Below, piece by piece: positions 59,274 through 64,000 of a DNA stretch of 64,000 nt; position 1 is the first letter of the stretch, and every line of letters starts with the position of its first letter. Origin of the DNA: JAVBTR01 sp031556065 (GTDB lineage: Bacteria; Bacillota; Clostridia; Christensenellales; Aristaeellaceae). The stretch lies in NCBI GenBank assembly GCA_031556065.1, contig JAVBTR010000084.1, forward strand, positions 12,569 through 76,568, read 5' to 3'. The notes beneath the pieces were generated by a model. That model saw only the letters and a program-made list of their open reading frames with translations. It searched no databases and was not told the origin of the DNA. The position numbers were made by a program, and so were the translations under genes.

Positions 59274-61787
59274 ATGAGCAAACGTCAAACCTATAGACCT
59301 ACCGGCCGGTATCTGGCTTTTATGTGCGCCATTTTAGGCATGTTTGCCTATTTGGCTTACGGCTTGGTAGATTTGCAGCTGACCTCCGGCGCGGAATACC
59401 AAAAGGACGCAAACTCCAAGCGCCAAACGAAGATTACCCTTAAGGGCAGCCGCGGCATGATTACAGACGCAGATAACGTGATCATGGCCCAGGACGAGGA
59501 AATCTATAACGTTACATTCTACAAAGATGGTTCTCAAACCAGCACAGAAGCATACAAGACCTACACCCAATCTATTATCGATACCATCGAAATCATCGAA
59601 CGCAATCAAGGCACCATGTCCATTAAGCCTGTTATCATAAGGGATGAAGAAACAGGGGAGTGGACGTTTAGCTTTGGTAGCGGCGTTGGTATAACCGAAA
59701 GCGTGTTGGCTGCCCGGGAAAAAAGCTGGCGAAGCAACAATTATCTATCGGCAAAGACTTATCCCACTGCAGCGGATTGTATCGACAAGCTTTATAAAAC
59801 CTATCAGATCCAAGAGGGCACATCGGAAGAGTTGTTTTTAAAGATCATGGCCATTTATTCCGAAATGCAGATGAACCTGTTTAGCTCCCAGCCTATTGTA
59901 ATCGCCAAAGAAGTAAACCGAAACACGATCCATGAAGTGGAATCCAAATCCGTTTTGCTCAAGGGTATGGAGGTGGCTGTAGCCACCAAGCGCGTGTATC
60001 CCCGGGGGAATTTGGCCGCCCAGGTTATAGGGTACACCGGTGCCATTACCAACAATAAAACCTATTACGATGTCCTAAAGCCAAAGGGCTATGCTTATAA
60101 TGATACCATCGGTCAGGACGGCATCGAAAGTGCCATGGAGGATTGGCTTACACAAAACTCCAGCCTGCGCAAGGGCTATCGGCGGGTTGAAAGAGACCGC
60201 CGTTCCACCATTACAAGAGAGTTGGAATACGTCGAGCCTCAGGATGGCAACAACGTCAAACTAACGATCATTGCCAGCTATCAACAGCAGGCGGAGCGCG
60301 CCATTTCCGAAAACGTGGCGGAAGTGCGTCGACAGCAAGAAATCGAAATGTTCAGCCCCTCTTGGAACGAAAAGAAAAAAGAAGATATTCAAAGCCGTGA
60401 CTGGGTTAAATACCCAATCGCCTTGGCTGTGCGTGGCGTTATGGTAGTGGTAGATATGGAAGGCCGGGTTTTGGCCGATGCCAATACCCCCACCTTTGAT
60501 TTAAACTGGATGATCAAGGGCGGCGATGAAGCGCGCACCATCCTTACCGACGAACGCAACCTTTTGATGAACTATGCCATTCACGCCAGAGGCACTCCGG
60601 GTTCTATTTTTAAGATGGTTACCGCTACGGCAGCAATGGCCGAAGGCCTGCTTTCACCTTATGAAACCATTAACGACGGCGGCTATTATACCGTATACAA
60701 TAAGGACCAAAATACAGCGCCAAAATGCTGGGTTTCCGAAGGTCAGCGGTGGACCCATCAGAATCAAACCATTGTTCAGGGACTGAAAAACAGCTGTAAC
60801 TATTTTTTCTACACCATTGGCGATCGCCTTGGAGCGGAACGCCTGTACCGTTATTCGGCTTTGTTTGGCCTAACCAGCAAAACCGGCATTGACCTGCCTG
60901 GCGAACAGCGTAGCGTGGTAGGTTCCCAGATGACATTATACGATCCTAACAGCCCCGTGGGTGAATCCACCCAGGATACTGCCCGGCCTATCATCGTGTT
61001 TAACGCGGTTAAAAAGCATTTAACCAAGTGCGGTGCAAGCTATAACATCCAATACGACGACGAACGCCTAAACCGCTGTGTAAAGAGCCTGATGGATATG
61101 GCTGTAAACAACGATCAGGGTACCAAGGGGGCCATCTGGCTGCCGCTTATTCGTAAAATTCTCATGGAAGAGTTGAACATGACTCAGGAAATGGTATACC
61201 TGCAAGCTATTATTGGCGATACCTATAACCTGCTCAACAACATTAAATGGGGCGGCGGCGAAACCATCATGACAGCCATTGGCCAGTCTGTTACCTACTT
61301 GACACCGGCGGCTGTGGCACGTTATATTTGTGCTGTGGCAAACGGCGGTACTGTTTATAACCTTATGTTGGTTGATTCCATCACTTCCCCTGACGGGGCC
61401 ATATTAAGCCAGCGTACCCCTACCGTATCCAACGTCATCGAAGGCGCTGCCGATTATATGAGCTTTATCCATCAGGGGATGAAGGGCGTGGTTGACGAAG
61501 ATGGTACCGCAGGTAAATACTTTAAGAACAACCCTTATACAGATCGTATATGCGGTAAGACGGGAACCGCTCAGGTTACCTCAATCGACCTTGAAAACAA
61601 CTCCTGGTTCGTTTCCTTTGTGCCCATTGAGAACCCGGAAATCGCGGTTATTACCTTCATCCCTAACGGATGGAAGGGCGCATTCTCCGCTATGTCCGCA
61701 AGTAATTTTATCGAATGGTATATGACGCAAAAGACATTGAGAACCGTAGACCCGGGATTGCCCATCGGCAATACACTGGCACCGTAA
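59274..61787 (+). CDS. mrdA: Class B penicillin-binding protein (PBP2/MrdA)
   Basis: An 837-residue transpeptidase that cross-links wall peptides during elongation. A membrane helix (about 12-33) is followed by the PBP dimer domain and a transpeptidase domain with the active-site serine in TPGSIFKM (about 444), SCN (about 507) and KTGTAQV (about 762). It is larger than E. coli PBP2 (633), due partly to an extension before the transpeptidase domain. The position with mreBCD and rodA supports the elongation rather than the division role. Confidence 0.92.
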   Translation: MSKRQTYRPTGRYLAFMCAILGMFAYLAYGLVDLQLTSGAEYQKDANSKRQTKITLKGSRGMITDADNVIMAQDEEIYNVTFYKDGSQTSTEAYKTYTQSIIDTIEIIERNQGTMSIKPVIIRDEETGEWTFSFGSGVGITESVLAAREKSWRSNNYLSAKTYPTAADCIDKLYKTYQIQEGTSEELFLKIMAIYSEMQMNLFSSQPIVIAKEVNRNTIHEVESKSVLLKGMEVAVATKRVYPRGNLAAQVIGYTGAITNNKTYYDVLKPKGYAYNDTIGQDGIESAMEDWLTQNSSLRKGYRRVERDRRSTITRELEYVEPQDGNNVKLTIIASYQQQAERAISENVAEVRRQQEIEMFSPSWNEKKKEDIQSRDWVKYPIALAVRGVMVVVDMEGRVLADANTPTFDLNWMIKGGDEARTILTDERNLLMNYAIHARGTPGSIFKMVTATAAMAEGLLSPYETINDGGYYTVYNKDQNTAPKCWVSEGQRWTHQNQTIVQGLKNSCNYFFYTIGDRLGAERLYRYSALFGLTSKTGIDLPGEQRSVVGSQMTLYDPNSPVGESTQDTARPIIVFNAVKKHLTKCGASYNIQYDDERLNRCVKSLMDMAVNNDQGTKGAIWLPLIRKILMEELNMTQEMVYLQAIIGDTYNLLNNIKWGGGETIMTAIGQSVTYLTPAAVARYICAVANGGTVYNLMLVDSITSPDGAILSQRTPTVSNVIEGAADYMSFIHQGMKGVVDEDGTAGKYFKNNPYTDRICGKTGTAQVTSIDLENNSWFVSFVPIENPEIAVITFIPNGWKGAFSAMSASNFIEWYMTQKTLRTVDPGLPIGNTLAP

Positions 61788-61799
61788 GGAGGCGCTTTT

Positions 61800-62624
61800 A
61801 TGGCACAATCTTGGATGATCGCTTCTGGTAAAGGCGGCGTAGGCAAATCCACTATTTGCGGCTGTTTGGCCATGGGTTTAGCCATGAAAGGCGAGCCGGT
61901 GGTAGTGGTGGATACGGATATAGGCCTTCGCAATATGGACACGGTTTTGGGCCTTGAAAACAACATCGTATATGATATTTGCGATGTAACGGACAAGGAA
62001 TGCAAATTGTTCGATGCTTTGGTTCGACATCCTGTTTATCCAAACTTGTATCTGCTTCCCGCAGCACAATTTCGCAAAGTAAAGGCCATCGACCGCAGCG
62101 ATCTTGGCAAAATTATCCGCAAGCTTAAAAGCAGATTCTCCCATGTTTTAGTGGATTGTCCTGCGGGAATCGATAGGGGATTGCTCAATTCCCTTAACGC
62201 TACGGATGAAATTATCATTGTTACCACTGCAGACGACATGGCTATCCGGGATGCGGAACAGACCGCCAATCTGCTAATGAAAAAGCACCAGCCCCATCCA
62301 CAGCTTATTGTAAACAGGCTGATGCCCAATTTAATTAAAGCCAAGGAAATGTATAGCGCTCAGACGGTTTCAAACATTTTAGACCTGCCGCTTCTAGGCG
62401 CCATTCCCTACGACGAAGAATTGTACCGTTCCCTGCTACTTCATCATTCGCCCTTGGAAACCGAAGGCATGGCTTATAAAGCCATTACCCGCATTGTAAA
62501 CCGGATGCAGGGGAATTGGGTGCCAGTGCCCCCGACGGGGATTGAAAGAAGGGGCCTGTTTTCGAAACTGTTTAATAAAAAGGAGATGGGATCAGAGAAT
62601 GTTAAGCGAGAACAGACGCTCTAA
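61800..62624 (+). CDS. minD: Septum site-determining ATPase MinD
   Basis: A 274-residue deviant-Walker ATPase. Walker A SGKGGVGKST (9-18) is followed by VVVDTDIGLRNMDTVLGLENNIVYDICDV, typical for MinD; Walker B VLVDCPAGID is present. The C-terminus RRGLFSKLFNKKE forms the amphipathic membrane-targeting helix. In many Firmicutes minC precedes minD here; in this window PBP2 lies 12 nt upstream and rodA overlaps downstream, with no minC or minE. Confidence 0.93.
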   Translation: MAQSWMIASGKGGVGKSTICGCLAMGLAMKGEPVVVVDTDIGLRNMDTVLGLENNIVYDICDVTDKECKLFDALVRHPVYPNLYLLPAAQFRKVKAIDRSDLGKIIRKLKSRFSHVLVDCPAGIDRGLLNSLNATDEIIIVTTADDMAIRDAEQTANLLMKKHQPHPQLIVNRLMPNLIKAKEMYSAQTVSNILDLPLLGAIPYDEELYRSLLLHHSPLETEGMAYKAITRIVNRMQGNWVPVPPTGIERRGLFSKLFNKKEMGSENVKREQTL

Positions 62625-63801
62625 TGCCCATGTAGACTGGGTTCTTATCGCGCTGACTTTTGTGCTATCCCTATTTGGGGTGCTGGCCATTTCGGTTGCC
62701 ACCTATAACACAAATTCGGATCCTACCGCATCCATACTCAACCAAATTGTTGGATCCTATTACAGCATGCGTCAAGCTATTTTCCTGTTTATCGCGCCAA
62801 TTGTGGTTATTGTTATGATGGTGGTCCCCAACGGCATGCTTAAGCGCCGGGCGGAGCTTTTCTACTATGCCAGTATCTTTTTGCTGATTGTGGTTGCCAT
62901 TACCAACGGCGCCGAAGGCGTTAAAGCTTGGGTTGACATTCTGTGGGGCTATACCATACAGCCTTCGGAATTCGCCAAGATCACACTTATTTTAATGCTG
63001 GCAAAAAGTCTTTCAAAAACAGACAGACCCATGTCCAACATGCGGGAAGCAATGAAAATAATGATGATCATTGCCTGGCCAGCCCTTGCTATTATGGCAC
63101 AGGGTGAAATGGGTACTTTGATTGTTATGATCTTTATATTTGCTGTGATGCTCTATTTCAGCAATGTGAGCATGAAGCTCCTGGCTTCTTTTGTTGCTAT
63201 CGGTGTGATCGGTATCGCCGCCATATACTTTTTCGCCGTTGCGTCCGGTTCCGATAACTACCGCTTGAACCGTATTCTAGCCTTTTTTAACCCCGAATTG
63301 TATTCTCAAAACGACGCTTACCAGCAAACCCAATCGATGATAGCTATCGGCTCCGGTGGCTTACACGGTGTTGGGATGTACGTGGACGGGGCCATTTACC
63401 AACTGGACTACGTGCCTGCGGACTGGACAGACTTTATCTTTTCCTCTATTGGTGAAGCCTATGGCTTTGTTGGCTGTATCGCCATCGTTGGAACCTACCT
63501 TCTCATGATTTTGAGGATGTTGTACCTAGCCGCCTATACAAAGGATCGCTTCGGGCAATTGGTTATTGTCGGGGTTATGGCCATGTTCCTATACCATGTC
63601 TTCCAAAACGTTGCCATGACAATAGGGCTTATGCCTATCACAGGCATTCCTTTGCCCTTTTTAAGCTACGGCGGGTCCAACATGGTATCCAACATGGCTT
63701 GTATCGGTATCGTGCTGAATGTGACTAAGAACCGTTCCTTGGCTCAATCCTTCGAAACGCCACAGACTTCATTGCGCGGCCGTTATTTCGGTGAAGCGTA
63801 A
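62599..63801 (+). CDS. rodA: SEDS peptidoglycan glycosyltransferase (RodA/FtsW family)
   Basis: A 400-residue polytopic membrane glycosyltransferase that polymerises lipid II, with about ten membrane helices. Family landmarks are WGYTIQPSEFAKI in the first half, the QNDAYQQTQSMIAIGSGGLHG loop and the C-terminal FQNVAMTIGLMPITGIPLPFLSYGGSN. Position in the mreBCD-PBP2 cluster favours RodA over FtsW or SpoVE. The ATG at 62599 (binding site AGGAG at 62581) overlaps minD by 26 nt; upstream frame extension to 62542 is unlikely. Confidence 0.88.
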   Translation: MLSENRRSNAHVDWVLIALTFVLSLFGVLAISVATYNTNSDPTASILNQIVGSYYSMRQAIFLFIAPIVVIVMMVVPNGMLKRRAELFYYASIFLLIVVAITNGAEGVKAWVDILWGYTIQPSEFAKITLILMLAKSLSKTDRPMSNMREAMKIMMIIAWPALAIMAQGEMGTLIVMIFIFAVMLYFSNVSMKLLASFVAIGVIGIAAIYFFAVASGSDNYRLNRILAFFNPELYSQNDAYQQTQSMIAIGSGGLHGVGMYVDGAIYQLDYVPADWTDFIFSSIGEAYGFVGCIAIVGTYLLMILRMLYLAAYTKDRFGQLVIVGVMAMFLYHVFQNVAMTIGLMPITGIPLPFLSYGGSNMVSNMACIGIVLNVTKNRSLAQSFETPQTSLRGRYFGEA

Positions 63802-63860
63802 CCACGCTTTCGGGGCTATGGCAAGAAACCAGATTAATAAAAGAAGCTGCCGCATATTAA

Positions 63861-64000
63861 TGGACTGTACCCTGACCAATAGACAGAAAAAAGAAGAGCC
63901 TATCGTAGAAAATCAATGAATTACGCGGCCTTACTCCTGATTTCAAAAGGAGTGAGGCCGTCTTTCAGGTTAATGCGCTCAAAGTTGTAGAAATGAACGT
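63861..64000 (-). mobile_element. Edge of an IS3-family element
   Basis: The stretch begins with TGGACTGTACCCTGACC at 63861, which looks like an IS3-family terminal repeat (TG...), and continues past the window. Reading inward on the minus strand it contains the end of the transposase gene. The other end, and so any target duplication, is not visible. Insertion point about 60 nt after the rodA stop; 63802-63860 shows no terminator or other signal. Confidence 0.6.
63921..64000 (-). CDS. IS3-family transposase, C-terminal end (partial)
   Basis: The last 25 codons and stop (complement of 63921-63923) of an integrase-core transposase. The translation HFYNFERINLKDGLTPFEIRSKAA matches the IS3/IS150 orfB end (YNxxRxxxxLxGLTPxEYR). 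The rest lies beyond the window. Confidence 0.8.
   Translation of the reverse strand, partial: VHFYNFERINLKDGLTPFEIRSKAA

Overview
The window looks like chromosomal DNA from an endospore-forming, Gram-positive anaerobe of the Clostridia type. The support is a germination protease (Gpr) next to SpoIIP, RemA, a class II EF-G-like GTPase, the yicC-remA-gmk-rpoZ-coaBC and dxs-tlyA-nadK-argR-recN blocks typical of Firmicutes, an Rnf complex, and GGAGG ribosome binding sites nearly everywhere. Base composition looks even and near balanced by eye. I cannot name the species. No tRNA, rRNA, CRISPR array or replication origin was found.

Layout. 1-4,400: start of transketolase, a phosphohexomutase, a DUF2461 protein, TcdA and an aldo/keto reductase. 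4,500-7,740: yicC-remA-gmk-rpoZ-coaBC. 7,730-10,500: rpmH-rnpA-yidD-yidC-jag, away from its usual dnaA/oriC partners and driven by a promoter that covers the coaBC stop codon. 10,500-15,370: an accessory stretch with a relic insertion-sequence end serving as promoter for a polysaccharide deacetylase, a truncated glycosidase, an AraC regulator, a beta-lactamase-fold protein, a papain-like peptidase and a LacX-type epimerase. 15,340-18,190: a two-component system and a DUF4342 protein. 18,291-19,933: an intact IS1182-type element inserted in a terminator hairpin, with the hairpin duplicated on both sides. 19,950-26,230: hflK-hflC, a beta-phosphoglucomutase, tldD-tldE and a PHP protein. 26,220-30,630: a frameshifted phosphotransferase, plsY, der, a DUF512 radical-SAM protein and a DUF5655 protein. 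30,770-34,300: a MacAB-like export system. 34,370-37,060: gpr, spoIIP, murI. 37,200-44,980: EF-G-like protein, sugar kinase, acetyltransferase, hydrolase, a membrane-anchored Mur ligase with a Ddl, and a small membrane protein. 45,000-50,810: dxs-tlyA-nadK-argR-recN. 50,860-55,670: an Rnf operon in the order C-D-E-A-B with no rnfG. 55,700-63,800: maf-mreB-mreC-mreD-pbp2-minD-rodA, without minC or minE. 63,860-64,000: the edge of an IS3-family element.

How the genes fit together. Most of the window is housekeeping: cell-wall precursor supply (murI, Mur ligase, Ddl) and elongation (mreBCD, PBP2, RodA), membrane protein insertion (YidC, Jag, YidD), phospholipid synthesis (PlsY), translation and ribosome assembly (RpmH, RnpA, Der, TlyA, EF-G-like), and ferredoxin-linked ion pumping (Rnf). 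Sporulation and germination are represented by gpr-spoIIP.

The least ordinary signals are: a perfect 16-bp inverted repeat whose two arms hold the likely sigma-G -10 element and the start codon of gpr; a solo IS end whose subterminal hairpin covaries with the intact element and which appears to supply a host promoter; the Rnf operon lacking its RnfG gene; and MinD without MinC.
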